From assembly GCA_019637395.1 (NCBI GenBank), contig JAHBVR010000015.1, positions 62,001-126,000 of the forward strand: a stretch of DNA of 64,000 nucleotides. Reading direction: 5' to 3'. The notes below the pieces were generated by a model. It had not been told where the DNA came from. It saw only the letters and a list, made by a program, of their open reading frames with translations, and made no database searches. Positions 8,577 to 16,541 of the stretch are shown here, piece by piece; position 1 is the stretch's first letter; each line of letters starts with the position of its first letter. The DNA comes from Vulcanimicrobiota bacterium. Lineage in GTDB: Bacteria > Vulcanimicrobiota > Xenobia > Xenobiales > JADMJV01. The position numbers and the translations under genes are program-made.

Positions 8577-9276
8577 GCTGGCCGCTCCCTTTTGGACCTG
8601 CCGTAAAGGCACCTGCCACCAGGCGAACGCCCCGCTCCAAATGCAGTAACTGCTCCCCCACCGAAGCCGCCCCCGCCCAATCCTCGATGGCCGCATGTAG
8701 CGAAGGCCATTCCGCCCGCAAAACCTTGAGATTTTGCAGCGGACTTCCCGGCCAGCGGCCCAGGCACTCCAGCGCCGCCTCCGGCAAGCTACTGGCCAGA
8801 GCCGCCCGCCGCAAGGCGCCACAAGCTCCGAGATGCTGACTCCGGCGCAGCATGCGATCCAGCCAACCAGCCATGCGCAGGCGGTAGGCCGCGCTCAACG
8901 GAGGCGGACCCGACAAACGCCGGGTCCGCAAGCGCTCTAACCAGGCCGCCAGAGCACCCGTGTCATCGCGCAAGATCAGCCCACAATCCTGATACAAGCG
9001 CCCCTCCAGTGGCTCCGCATAGAGCGCGGCCGAAGCAACCTCGATATCCAGATCCAGCCCGCCATAAAGAAAGCGAATTCCCTCGCCGGCCTGCTCGGCC
9101 ACCACCAGCAAATCATAATCGCTGTCCGCATGCTGCTGGCCACGCGCCCGCGAGCCATACAGCAGCACCGCCGAAAGCGGCCCCACCAGCTCATCCAACA
9201 CCCCGACCAGCGCAGCCCAATCCTCCGCCCGCAAAAAGAAGACCAACCTGTCCAGCGCATCCGTTTGAAAATCCAT
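8566..9276 (-). CDS. Minimal nucleotidyltransferase (MNT) domain protein
   Basis: The 236-residue protein carries the polymerase-beta-like motif GSRARGQQHADSDYDLL (41-57), with the GS pair and the catalytic aspartates 53 and 55. MNT proteins transfer nucleotides to proteins or small molecules; some are antitoxins of HEPN toxins. The C-terminal 120 residues are helical and Arg/Leu-rich, and could be a substrate domain or a fused HEPN-like helical bundle, but I see no RxxxxH motif that would prove it. It overlaps the start of the isocitrate dehydrogenase gene by 11 bp and is probably the first gene of that operon. Its substrate is unknown. Confidence 0.85.
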   Translation of the reverse strand: MDFQTDALDRLVFFLRAEDWAALVGVLDELVGPLSAVLLYGSRARGQQHADSDYDLLVVAEQAGEGIRFLYGGLDLDIEVASAALYAEPLEGRLYQDCGLILRDDTGALAAWLERLRTRRLSGPPPLSAAYRLRMAGWLDRMLRRSQHLGACGALRRAALASSLPEAALECLGRWPGSPLQNLKVLRAEWPSLHAAIEDWAGAASVGEQLLHLERGVRLVAGAFTAGPKGSGQHEL

Positions 9277-9280
9277 CGTC

Positions 9281-9292
9281 GGGGTATACCCC
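9281..9292. promoter_or_regulatory. Perfect 12-bp palindrome, candidate operator
   Basis: GGGGTATACCCC is a perfect inverted repeat in the 48-bp gap between two divergent genes, the nucleotidyltransferase and the Cys-rich secreted protein. Its place is right for an operator, and G/C-tract sites with a TATA core recall metal-sensor operators, but no regulator is encoded next to it. Confidence 0.35.
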
Positions 9293-9324
9293 TTGCACCT
9301 AAGATTTCATTTATGGAGACTCAC

Positions 9325-9642
9325 ATGAAGAAAGTGCAAATCCTCTTCACCGCCGCCGCCCTCACCTTCGGGCTGGCGCTGGCCGCTTCCGCCGACAACT
9401 GTTGTGCCCAGAAAGGCCTCAAGGCCGGCTGGTTCACCGGCTCCGGCAGCCTGGCCCAGGCAGGCCACGACCACAAAGCCGACGGTAGCTGCTGCACCAA
9501 TGCCAAAGCCGATGCCAAAGCGGCCGGTTGCGCCTGCGGCAAGTCGGACGGCAAAGCCGCCGCCGGCAACTGCTGCTCGGGCAACTCGGACGGCAAAGCC
9601 GCCAGCGAAGCCGGCAAGTGCTGCGGAAACTGCAAAAAGTAG
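9325..9642 (+). CDS. Small Cys-rich secreted protein
   Basis: A 105-residue protein with a clear signal peptide (Lys-Lys start, hydrophobic core, AASA cleavage region). The mature part has repeated CC pairs (DNCC, SCC, GNCC, KCC) and single cysteines, histidines in GHDHKADGS, and two copies of SDGKAA. This composition suggests metal binding or a disulfide-rich surface protein outside the cytoplasm; no known domain is recognised. ATG 9325 has GGAG six bases upstream; the ATG at 9313 lacks one. A perfect 12-bp palindrome lies upstream and a strong terminator directly downstream, so it is probably a single-gene unit. Confidence 0.75.
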   Translation: MKKVQILFTAAALTFGLALAASADNCCAQKGLKAGWFTGSGSLAQAGHDHKADGSCCTNAKADAKAAGCACGKSDGKAAAGNCCSGNSDGKAASEAGKCCGNCKK

Positions 9643-9652
9643 TTTCCCTCCG

Positions 9653-9691
9653 GTATGAAAAAAGGGCCTCACCGGGGCCCTTTTTTCATAC
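9653..9691. terminator. Strong bidirectional terminator
   Basis: A long stem with A-tract and T-tract arms (GTATGAAAAAAGGGCC against GGGGCCCTTTTTTCATAC) lies ten bases after the Cys-rich gene. It can end transcription on either strand and separates that gene from the peptidase-like gene that follows. Confidence 0.9.
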
Positions 9692-9727
9692 CCAGGAAAA
9701 TCGCGCCAAAGCGTCGTAGTAAGCCGG

Positions 9728-11113
9728 GTGATCCGTCCCCTTTCCCCTCTGAGCCGAGCAGCCCCCTTTCTGCCCGCCAGGAAAGCCGCTCCCCAGACCG
9801 TTGAGCAGCCGCCAATCGATGAGGTAACCCTGAGCAGCCGGCCGGCCCAACAAAGGATCGCCCCCAAAATTCTACTCGGCGCCCTTACCGCCGTCAGCGG
9901 TCTGGCCGGCCTGGCCGGTAGCGCCGCCGTCATCATTCACGGCGCCCAAAAAACCGCCGCCGACACGCTCAAAGACATGGGCGCCGGCGACCCGCAGTTG
10001 CAGAAAAACCTGGCCGCGGTCGACCTGAAAATCCTCCACCTGGCTCAGAAAGAAGGGGTCACCTTCCAACTGGTCAAGCCGGGCGACGACCTGCTGCAAA
10101 CCGGCGCCCTGCAACCCCGGCCGGACAGCTACGTCCACGACCAGCTCCCGCAAATCCAGGCCTTCGCCGCCCAACTGCGCGATCAACCCCTGGACACCGT
10201 GCTGGACCGGCTCGAAGCCGAGCAACTGCCCGTCAAACTCTTCACCATCCCCACTCCCGGCGATCTGCCCTTCGATCCCAACCTGGCCCAATTCAGCCAA
10301 ATGCCCCAATCCATTCACGGGATGGCCCTCTGCCACGGCGCTAAAACCCCTGAGCAAATCAAAGAATTCACCGACCTGGTCAAGGCCATCAACGGCGAGA
10401 CCTACAGCCGGGCTGTCCAGGAAGCCGCCGACCGCATGACCGGCTTCAAGCGCATGGGCATGAACCTTACCCAGCAGCCCTTCAACGAAGCCGAATTCCG
10501 CCAGAACCTGATCAACAACCAGGAGCGGCTCCCTCTCAACCACCGCGAAATCAACCTGCTGGTTCCCGACCTCTATTACACCTCGGCCGGCAAACTCGAC
10601 AACCACGATCGGGCCAGCCTGGAGAGCTGGAGCGGCCAGCGCGACGCCAAGGGCGAACTCAGCACCACCGGCAAAATCAACGGCGACCAGAACAGCATTC
10701 GCGGCGAGTATTTTAAGAACAAGCGCATTCTAGTGCGCCAAACCGAGGTGAGCAAACGGGCTCCCATCCATGAACTCGGCCACGCCATGGACGACCTCCT
10801 GCAGCAAAAAGATCCTGAGTTTTATCAAAGCTGGAAGGCCGCTGTGCAAAAAAACTACGACCATATGATGCAAAACCTCTATGGTCCCGAAGGTGGCACC
10901 GAGCCGATCACCCACTATGCCGAAACCAACGTGGGGGAATATATCGCCGAAGGCTTCGCCCACTACCACCTCGCCCCCGACGAGTTCAAAGCCAAAGATT
11001 CCAAATTCTACGAATCCATCGAGCGCTTCGTTATCCGCCTCAAACAACTGGAGCAGCCCGCCGCCGGACCCCAGACGCTTGGCGAATATGTTACAAGTTT
11101 GTTTAAAGGCTAG
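9728..11113 (+). CDS. Zincin metallopeptidase-like protein with N-terminal membrane segment
   Basis: 461 residues from a GTG start. The first 45 are Pro/Ser-rich and contain DEVTLS (31-36), a motif shared with other accessory proteins here; a hydrophobic segment follows at about 48-70. Near the C-terminus HELGH (348-352) is the HExxH zinc motif, with a likely third ligand in GEYIAEGFAHY (E404 or E408). The spacing and the EYIAE-F-HY sequence recall the catalytic lobe of the anthrax lethal factor-like (ATLF) zincins, which include secreted toxins. No classical signal peptide is present. The middle 250 residues are not recognised. Its ribosome site is weak. It is probably an exported or surface peptidase, but this is inference. 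Confidence 0.75.
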   Translation: MIRPLSPLSRAAPFLPARKAAPQTVEQPPIDEVTLSSRPAQQRIAPKILLGALTAVSGLAGLAGSAAVIIHGAQKTAADTLKDMGAGDPQLQKNLAAVDLKILHLAQKEGVTFQLVKPGDDLLQTGALQPRPDSYVHDQLPQIQAFAAQLRDQPLDTVLDRLEAEQLPVKLFTIPTPGDLPFDPNLAQFSQMPQSIHGMALCHGAKTPEQIKEFTDLVKAINGETYSRAVQEAADRMTGFKRMGMNLTQQPFNEAEFRQNLINNQERLPLNHREINLLVPDLYYTSAGKLDNHDRASLESWSGQRDAKGELSTTGKINGDQNSIRGEYFKNKRILVRQTEVSKRAPIHELGHAMDDLLQQKDPEFYQSWKAAVQKNYDHMMQNLYGPEGGTEPITHYAETNVGEYIAEGFAHYHLAPDEFKAKDSKFYESIERFVIRLKQLEQPAAGPQTLGEYVTSLFKG

Positions 11114-11173
11114 TCAAAGAAGGTAAGATCGGTGATAATATAGGGTAACCTGAAGGAAGGATGAGCAGATCAA

Positions 11174-11533
11174 ATGGTTGGCGGAATTGGTGGACAAGGC
11201 TTCAATATTCCCGGCATCGGCGCAACCCGCCCGACCGGACAGGTTCACACGCCCCCGCCGGCCGACGATGACGCCGCCTTCAACTTCCTCGAATCTTGGA
11301 CCAGCAACTCCACGCCCGAAGGCACCCTCAGCCTGGACAAAATGCTCCAGCTCCAGTCCAGCGGCGGCTCTGCCGTTCCTCAGACCGTGGCCGAGTTCAA
11401 GCCGCCGGAGAAAACCGAAGAGCATCTCACTCGCGAAATCGAGTTCCTGGTCAAAACCAACCGCAATGTCTTCCAGGCCCACGGTGCCCTCGGCTCGGCC
11501 GGCATCGCCGACGGCTGGAATCTTTCCCACTAA
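11174..11533 (+). CDS. Hypothetical small protein upstream of M4-like peptidase
   Basis: A 119-residue protein starting at ATG 11174 behind AAGGAAGGATGAG. The N-terminal 30 residues are Gly/Pro-rich and likely disordered; the C-terminal half is helical with charged residues. There is no signal peptide, membrane segment or known motif. It sits 28 bp before a small thermolysin-like gene on the same strand and may be its partner, chaperone or inhibitor. I do not recognise the family. Confidence 0.6.
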   Translation: MVGGIGGQGFNIPGIGATRPTGQVHTPPPADDDAAFNFLESWTSNSTPEGTLSLDKMLQLQSSGGSAVPQTVAEFKPPEKTEEHLTREIEFLVKTNRNVFQAHGALGSAGIADGWNLSH

Positions 11534-11561
11534 TTTAAGGGGTCCGTCCTAAGCTCAGAGC

Positions 11562-12227
11562 ATGCAGGCCGACCTCGACCGTGATCTCGTCTATTGCCGC
11601 CAATTCCTGGCCCGCTATGGCCATGATCCCGGCCGCCTCAAAGCGCGCCCCGCTGGCGACTCCGGCTACAACCGCCTGACCGGCGCCGTGCTCGTGGCCG
11701 GCGACAAAACCGACGAAATCGATCGTTACGAAACCGTCGCCCACGAAGTCGGCCACCGGCTCACCGACCGCGCCGCCGGCTGGGGCGGCCTGCTCTACGT
11801 CGGAGCCTCCGGAACTCTGGCCGAGGGCCTGTCGGAAACGATCTCGGCCGCCGCCGTAGCCGAACGCTTCGGCGAAGAAGTCGGCCTCAGCCGCCTCAAC
11901 CCCAACCACAAGACCCTGCCCATGACCTTTTTCGGAGAAGTCCCCATCCCCACGCATAAAAGCCAGATCAGTTGGAAGTACCTCGACGACCTGGGCGGCG
12001 TCCACCTCAACTGCGGCATCGTTCGCCAGGCCCATCTCAACCTCGCTCAAAACCTCGGCATGTCGGCCATGGCCGGCCTGGTTCTCCAAACCGTCCCCGA
12101 ACTCAAACCTTGGTCCACCCCCACCAGCTTTGCCCGCGCCAGCCGAGATTGCGCCCTGCGCCAGGGCGACGCCCACGGAGCCCAAGCCATTGAAGAGGCC
12201 TGGAACTCCGTAGGCATTCGCATTTAG
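11562..12227 (+). CDS. Minimal thermolysin-like (M4) zinc metallopeptidase
   Basis: At 221 residues this is much shorter than an M4 peptidase, yet it keeps the signature pieces in order: HEVGH (61-65), an acidic helix GTLAEGLSE whose E88 corresponds to the third zinc ligand in M4 enzymes (GALNE..SD), and GGVHLNCGI (145-153), matching the GGVHINSGI segment that carries the M4 active-site histidine. It lacks a signal peptide and the propeptide and N-terminal beta lobe that M4 enzymes usually need. It could be a cytoplasmic peptidase or be exported by another route. The start is ATG 11562; its ribosome site is poor, suggesting coupling to the upstream gene. The end overlaps the convergent gene by 4 bp. 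Confidence 0.82.
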   Translation: MQADLDRDLVYCRQFLARYGHDPGRLKARPAGDSGYNRLTGAVLVAGDKTDEIDRYETVAHEVGHRLTDRAAGWGGLLYVGASGTLAEGLSETISAAAVAERFGEEVGLSRLNPNHKTLPMTFFGEVPIPTHKSQISWKYLDDLGGVHLNCGIVRQAHLNLAQNLGMSAMAGLVLQTVPELKPWSTPTSFARASRDCALRQGDAHGAQAIEEAWNSVGIRI

Positions 12228-12466
12228 AGCAGCCCTTTCACCGCCTCCGAGTGCTTGTTGGCCGAAGCCTGCTTGTCTTTCTGAATCCCAAAGGTAATGT
12301 CATTGATGGAATTCAGCAGCTTGGCCAGATTGGCCCGGTCGTTCTCATCGGCCTTACGTAGCTCCAACATCGTCTGACGCTGCGTCGACAAAGCCTGGCG
12401 CTGGTCGCTTAAGGCCAGCAAAGTATCCATCGCCTGCGCGGTAAAATTGGTGATATTATTAGCCAT
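12224..12466 (-). CDS. Small coiled-coil protein
   Basis: An 80-residue, largely helical protein rich in Gln, Lys, Asp and Leu with heptad-like spacing, beginning at ATG 12466 behind an ideal AAGGAGG site nine bases upstream. No cysteine, signal peptide or membrane segment is seen. The size, high helical content and good ribosome site suggest an abundant small structural protein. Secretion needle subunits are of similar size, but I see no diagnostic residues and do not assign it. Confidence 0.65.
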   Translation of the reverse strand: MANNITNFTAQAMDTLLALSDQRQALSTQRQTMLELRKADENDRANLAKLLNSINDITFGIQKDKQASANKHSEAVKGLL

Positions 12467-12571
12467 TGGATGGGTCCTCCTTACGTGTGTGGACCCACTC
12501 TGGCCGAGCCGTTTCTACCAAATTTCTACCAAATCCGGATTTTGTTTCTATTCCATGGATAGAAATCACAC

Positions 12572-12605
12572 AGGAGCGGCATCCCGAGAAAAGAAGCCGC
12601 TCCTG
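12572..12605. repeat. Inverted repeat upstream of the HAD gene
   Basis: CAGGAGCGGC and GCCGCTCCTG form a perfect ten-base stem with a 14-base loop, ending at the predicted GTG start of the following gene. There is no T-run, so it is not a typical terminator; it could occlude the start or mark a deletion boundary. Confidence 0.5.
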
Positions 12606-13438
12606 TGCTACCTCAACTCCACACCATCCGAGAACTCGAGAACCGAGGCTACCGCGTCCAGCCCGGCACCGCTGATTTTTTCCTGCTCTGGGCCGGGCCG
12701 TTTGCCAGCCTCCTCTCCCAGTATCTGACTTGCGACCACTCCCGTTTGGACGGATCCATCCGTGTGCCGGTGGACAGCCCGGCCCTGCTTCAAAAAATCG
12801 ACGACTTCCAGCGAACCCACGCCCTGCTCTTCGACCTGGACGACACGCTGGTGGATACCTCCAAAAGCTACGACGCCGCCGTCGAGCAGTTGACCGGCTG
12901 CAGCCATCAAGACCTTCAGAACCTGCGCGCCGAAGGTGGCTTTAACGATGATTGGACGGCGGCCCACGAATTGCTCAAGAGAGCCGGCAAGCCTCAACCT
13001 CTCGAACGAGTTATCGCCGAGGGCAAGCAAATCTACGCCCGTCTGGCCCCCACAGCGGAAATCCCCTACTTCAAAAACGAGTGGCTGAACCACTGGCGCA
13101 AACGCCACCGCACCTTTATTTTCACCGGTCGCCCCCGCGACGAATACGAATCCATCTGGGGCGAACGTCTCCAGCCTTACTTTCACGACGTGCTCTGCCT
13201 GGGTGAACACGGCCTGCCCGGCAAACCCTCTCCCGACGGCCTTCACCACCTCATGCAAAAACACAAAATAGCCGGTGGAATCTACGTGGGCAACTCGGTC
13301 GACGATATGCGCGCAGCCAAAATGGCGGGTCTTTTCGCAATTGGAGTAACCACCAATCAGAGCGCCGCTACTCTCGCCCAGGCCGGCGCCGACCTGGTCC
13401 TGCCCAATCTGGAAGCCCTGCATATCAGCCTCAGTTGA
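12605..13438 (+). CDS. HAD-family hydrolase fused to a remnant HisC C-terminal domain
   Basis: Residues about 72-277 form a HAD hydrolase: motif I FDLDDTLVD, motif II FTGRP, a GKPSPDG lysine loop and motif IV GNSVDDMRAAK. The KSYDAAV...GGFNDDW segment matches the HAD subfamily that occurs next to or fused with histidinol-phosphate aminotransferase. Residues 1-65 look like the C-terminal small domain of such an aminotransferase (GYRVQPGTADFFLLW, then SIRVPVDSP), but the PLP-binding part is absent. The protein is thus a 5'-truncated fusion; the HAD part appears intact and may remove phosphate from a small metabolite such as histidinol phosphate. The GTG start abuts an inverted repeat and is uncertain. 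Confidence 0.82.
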   Translation: MLPQLHTIRELENRGYRVQPGTADFFLLWAGPFASLLSQYLTCDHSRLDGSIRVPVDSPALLQKIDDFQRTHALLFDLDDTLVDTSKSYDAAVEQLTGCSHQDLQNLRAEGGFNDDWTAAHELLKRAGKPQPLERVIAEGKQIYARLAPTAEIPYFKNEWLNHWRKRHRTFIFTGRPRDEYESIWGERLQPYFHDVLCLGEHGLPGKPSPDGLHHLMQKHKIAGGIYVGNSVDDMRAAKMAGLFAIGVTTNQSAATLAQAGADLVLPNLEALHISLS

Positions 13439-13489
13439 CCGTCAGCGGCTCCACCCAGGAAACGACGTGGCGCGCCAGAACCCCTCGAG

Positions 13490-14032
13490 ATGCTACGAAT
13501 TCTCGTTATCAGCCTGCTCTGCGCCCTGCCCGCTTTCGCCTACCCGGTCAAGGGTGTGGTCGGCAATATGGGCGACACCAAACGGACCTATCCCATCAAA
13601 GACGCCATCGTGGTCTGGTGGACCAAATACGGCGTTACCGGGAACGTGGTGGAAGTCCATCTCTTCAGCAAAAAACTCAGTGCCCCGGAGCGCAAATCAT
13701 TTAGCGAAAACCTGGGACCAGCCGGCGACCTGGAGAGGGTGCTGGACAAAAATCGCGCTCCTAATTCTGCCCTGGACTCGCCCCGCATGGTTTTGCAAGC
13801 CTTCTACGGCAAGCAGCCCCGCAATTTGTCGCAAGGGCCCTTGCCGGGGGGAGCCGCCATGTGGTTGTCCGGCCCCGGTAATATGGACAGCGGCGGATTG
13901 GGAGGAACCATCCACCTCAACGGCCCCCTGCAACAGGGCACCATGGTGGAATTGAGCGGCGAAGGCAGCAACGGCAGGGTCACCTGGGGAATCACCGGCT
14001 CGGCTCCCCTGATCATTCTAAGTACCCGGTGA
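13490..14032 (+). CDS. Hypothetical secreted protein
   Basis: 180 residues with a typical signal peptide (MLRILVISLLCALPAFA, cleavage after AFA). The mature part has no cysteine and no recognised domain; a Gly/Pro-rich region at 120-150 leads to a beta-rich C-terminus. It begins 52 bp after the HAD gene on the same strand. Function unknown; it is probably exported by the Sec system. Confidence 0.65.
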   Translation: MLRILVISLLCALPAFAYPVKGVVGNMGDTKRTYPIKDAIVVWWTKYGVTGNVVEVHLFSKKLSAPERKSFSENLGPAGDLERVLDKNRAPNSALDSPRMVLQAFYGKQPRNLSQGPLPGGAAMWLSGPGNMDSGGLGGTIHLNGPLQQGTMVELSGEGSNGRVTWGITGSAPLIILSTR

Positions 14033-14091
14033 GAAGCGCCCGTCCTTCTGATTAAAAGGGGAACCCGATTTTCTCAGGAAACTACCTCAGA

Positions 14092-14745
14092 ATGTTTACC
14101 AGCCCGATCTCGACCAGCCCTTCCCTGGCGCCCCCCAGCGTACGCAAACCGGCCTCTCGGCCGGTGGAAAACATGGCTCCGCTGCAACCAGAAGTGAAGA
14201 CCGGCATCGAGTCGCTGTCCCTGGAAAGCAAACTGGACCTGTCGCAGAAGGCCCAGGTCCAGCCGCCTTCCCCGCCCCAGGCCAGCAAAAAGAAGGCCAC
14301 CGTTCCCGAACGTCCGCCCAACAAATCGGTGGAAGGCGAGGATTTCACCGGGCGCACCTGCAGCGGCACGCTGCACGGCCCGCTCCTGATGGAGGATCCG
14401 GCCGGACTGTCCTTCGAGTGCGAGAATGCGCGCGACCATGAAACCATGACGCGCCTGGGTCTGCAGCTCGGCCAGGTTCCACCCGAATTGCTACACATGC
14501 CGGCCGGTGAGGCTCCGGTCGTGCAGGAGCCCGGCTTTACCTATTTCGGAATCCAGCCCGAGGGTGCCCACCTGGTCCAGCATGTCGAAGAAGGTCCCGG
14601 CCAGCTCGAGGAGAGTCGGGTGAAGTTACCCGATGGCCAGACCGTGCTGGTCACCCGCGGCCCCAACGAAATCTCGATCCTGGTCCCCCCTGCCAGCCTG
14701 GATGAACTGGCCAGCTGGGGACGGAGCCTGCTGGCCATAGGCTAG
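14092..14745 (+). CDS. Hypothetical protein with disordered N-terminus
   Basis: 217 residues. The first 85 are rich in Pro, Ser and Lys, like the disordered N-termini of other accessory proteins in this window, but the D-x-V-x-L-S motif is not clearly present. Residues 85-217 form a compact alpha/beta region that keeps one Cys-x-G and one Glu-Cys; no known family is recognised. It has no signal peptide and starts at ATG 14092 after a 59-bp gap, with only a weak ribosome site. Confidence 0.6.
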   Translation: MFTSPISTSPSLAPPSVRKPASRPVENMAPLQPEVKTGIESLSLESKLDLSQKAQVQPPSPPQASKKKATVPERPPNKSVEGEDFTGRTCSGTLHGPLLMEDPAGLSFECENARDHETMTRLGLQLGQVPPELLHMPAGEAPVVQEPGFTYFGIQPEGAHLVQHVEEGPGQLEESRVKLPDGQTVLVTRGPNEISILVPPASLDELASWGRSLLAIG

Positions 14746-14963
14746 ATCGCCTGGTACAGCATCGCCAGCGCCCGGGTTTCGGGTATCTGGCGCGCTCGGA
14801 AGCGCATGCAGGCGGTGGAATTGTGCAACCAGGCCGCGCGATCTCGATTTTTTGTCATGGTGGAAGAACTCACCCTGGCGGGGTCCGTGAATTCGCCGTA
14901 GGTCAGGCTAAACTCGGCGGCGCGCCGCATTTTGACATTCTTGATCTCGACCGACCCCAGCAT
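14742..14963 (-). CDS. Possible small hypothetical protein
   Basis: A 73-residue frame, basic and without membrane segment, starts at ATG 14963 with GGAGG about 13 bases upstream, which is rather far. It overlaps the end of the convergent gene by 4 bp, a spacing common among true genes here. An opposite-strand frame covers the same bases (14823-15146), but its composition is less protein-like. Not recognised. Confidence 0.4.
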   Translation of the reverse strand: MLGSVEIKNVKMRRAAEFSLTYGEFTDPARVSSSTMTKNRDRAAWLHNSTACMRFRARQIPETRALAMLYQAI

Positions 14964-15149
14964 GCGCAGAGCATGGCCTCCAGGAAACCATCGCCGACGG
15001 GTTTACTGGCCTTTTTGAGCTCCGGCGAGCGGAAAAAGCGTCGAGGAAGAATTCCCCATTTGCTGCTGACTGGTGCCCGTGCGCAGCAAGCCTTTGAGTT
15101 CCTGAGTTTATTTTGCGACCTCAGGATGCCAGGAGGATTCCTGTGAACT

Positions 15150-16541
15150 TCAGGTTAACGCGGAGAGCACTTTTTGATGCTCACGCAGCAACTCCAGGTC
15201 TGGCTCTATCTCCAGCTCCTTGAGCAGCGTCTTACGAGTTTGCTCGAAAATGCGCAGGGCTTCGGCGGCGCGCTGACTGCTGCGCAAGGCCTGCATCAGT
15301 AACAGGCAGGCCCATTGAGCGCAGGGATCGATCTGGAGGACATGGCCGGCTACGGCCACGCTCCCCTCCCAATTCCGCGCCCGGGCCCGCTGCTCCAGCA
15401 ATCGCTTGGCCACGTCCAGTACTTCCAACTCCAAGCTCTGGCGCAGCGGGGCTACCCAGTCCAGATAGCAGTCTTGCAGCAGGGGGCCGGTATAGGCCAG
15501 CACGGCTCGTTCGGCCGCCCTTTCCCAGTCTTCGCCTGGCTGAACCAGCGCAAGTTGGCGCCGCAAATACACCACGTCGTGCTGATCCAGCAGTTCAGGA
15601 TTGAGCTGCAGACTGGAACTGCTGCGTAAAATCAATTCGCTTTTGCGCATGTCTTCGGGCAAGCAGGCACGCAAAACCTGGCGCAGTGTGGAGAGGCTGT
15701 AGTTCAGATTGTTTTTGCTCCGGTCCGAAGGAAAATCCGGCCACAGTTCCTCGAGCAGTCCCTCGATAGCCACCGGCCTTCCCCATTCATAGGCCAGATG
15801 GGCGAACAGCCACTTGATGTGCTGGGTTTTCCAGTCTTTGTCGCCCACCACGTTACCGCCCACGGTGGCCAGAAAATTCCCCAAGGAACGAACTTGAATG
15901 AGCGAAGAGGCCGCGGCTGAGGCACTGGGAGACTGGAAGCGGAAGACCAGTTCACCCACTTCGAGCAGGTCACCGTCCTGCACATGGGCCCACTGGCCCG
16001 GTTCCAGCTCCTGACCACCCAGGCACACCGGATTGGTGGCCGACTCGGCCAACAACAGATAGTTGCCATTCTTTTTGGCAATGGTGGCGTGTTTGCGCGA
16101 TACCGTGGGATGATCCAGGGTAATGGCGTTGTCGCGCTGGCCGGGCCGGCCGATGGGGTATTCCCCCTCTCCCAGCGGCCAGATCTCTCCCGAATAAGGG
16201 GCTGAATAGCCTTTCAAGTAGGCCGGCGCCTGTTCCGGATCCCAGAGGCGCACGCGATGTCCGCAGTATTCCAGACCCGCCCCCACCTCCAGCCGGCCGG
16301 CTCGGACCAACTCCCCATCCTTATACACAGGCTCGGCGGTCGCCAGGTTGCGAAAGCTTACCTGACCTGACTGCCATTTGAACTGGATACGGCCCTCGCC
16401 CAGTTCGAGTTCCACCGTGGCCCGGGGAAAAGGATAAACCTCGACGCCCCCATCCGGCCGCCGCACGTGCAATTCCAAAGAAGTCCGCACGCCTTCCTCG
16501 AGCCGGGCCGAAACCTGCAGGGTCGCGTCCTGATCTGCCAT
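15150..16541 (-). CDS. FHA - winged helix - BTAD transcriptional regulator (SARP-like)
   Basis: 463 residues. Residues 1-100 are beta-rich; 120-203 form an FHA phosphothreonine-binding domain (GR at 131-132, SRKH at 148-151, N170); 213-315 match an OmpR-type winged helix (LLEELWPD, the NNLNYSLSTLRQVL region); 320-463 are a bacterial transcriptional activation (BTAD) helical domain, as in SARP regulators (ELEIEPDLEL end). It should bind DNA and also phosphothreonine peptides, so it is a natural output for the Ser/Thr kinases in this window. ATG 16541 follows GGGGAGGA almost directly; a TTG 21 bp upstream is the alternative start. It is divergent from the gene at 16674, with 132 bp between, a likely control region. 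Confidence 0.88.
   Translation of the reverse strand: MADQDATLQVSARLEEGVRTSLELHVRRPDGGVEVYPFPRATVELELGEGRIQFKWQSGQVSFRNLATAEPVYKDGELVRAGRLEVGAGLEYCGHRVRLWDPEQAPAYLKGYSAPYSGEIWPLGEGEYPIGRPGQRDNAITLDHPTVSRKHATIAKKNGNYLLLAESATNPVCLGGQELEPGQWAHVQDGDLLEVGELVFRFQSPSASAAASSLIQVRSLGNFLATVGGNVVGDKDWKTQHIKWLFAHLAYEWGRPVAIEGLLEELWPDFPSDRSKNNLNYSLSTLRQVLRACLPEDMRKSELILRSSSSLQLNPELLDQHDVVYLRRQLALVQPGEDWERAAERAVLAYTGPLLQDCYLDWVAPLRQSLELEVLDVAKRLLEQRARARNWEGSVAVAGHVLQIDPCAQWACLLLMQALRSSQRAAEALRIFEQTRKTLLKELEIEPDLELLREHQKVLSALT

Noticed and set aside
8577-8822. Longer isocitrate dehydrogenase start (8822)
   Set aside because: The extra residues are Arg/Trp-rich and overlap the nucleotidyltransferase; the family N-terminus begins at 8576 behind a good ribosome site.
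9130-9324. Longer start for the Cys-rich protein
   Set aside because: It would run into the divergent nucleotidyltransferase gene and hide the clear signal peptide at 9325.
12224-12466. Type III secretion needle subunit
   Set aside because: The size and helices fit, but there are no diagnostic residues and no apparatus gene nearby.
14823-15146. 107-residue plus-strand frame in the gap before the FHA-BTAD gene
   Set aside because: No ribosome site or motif, and it overlaps a more plausible small minus-strand frame.
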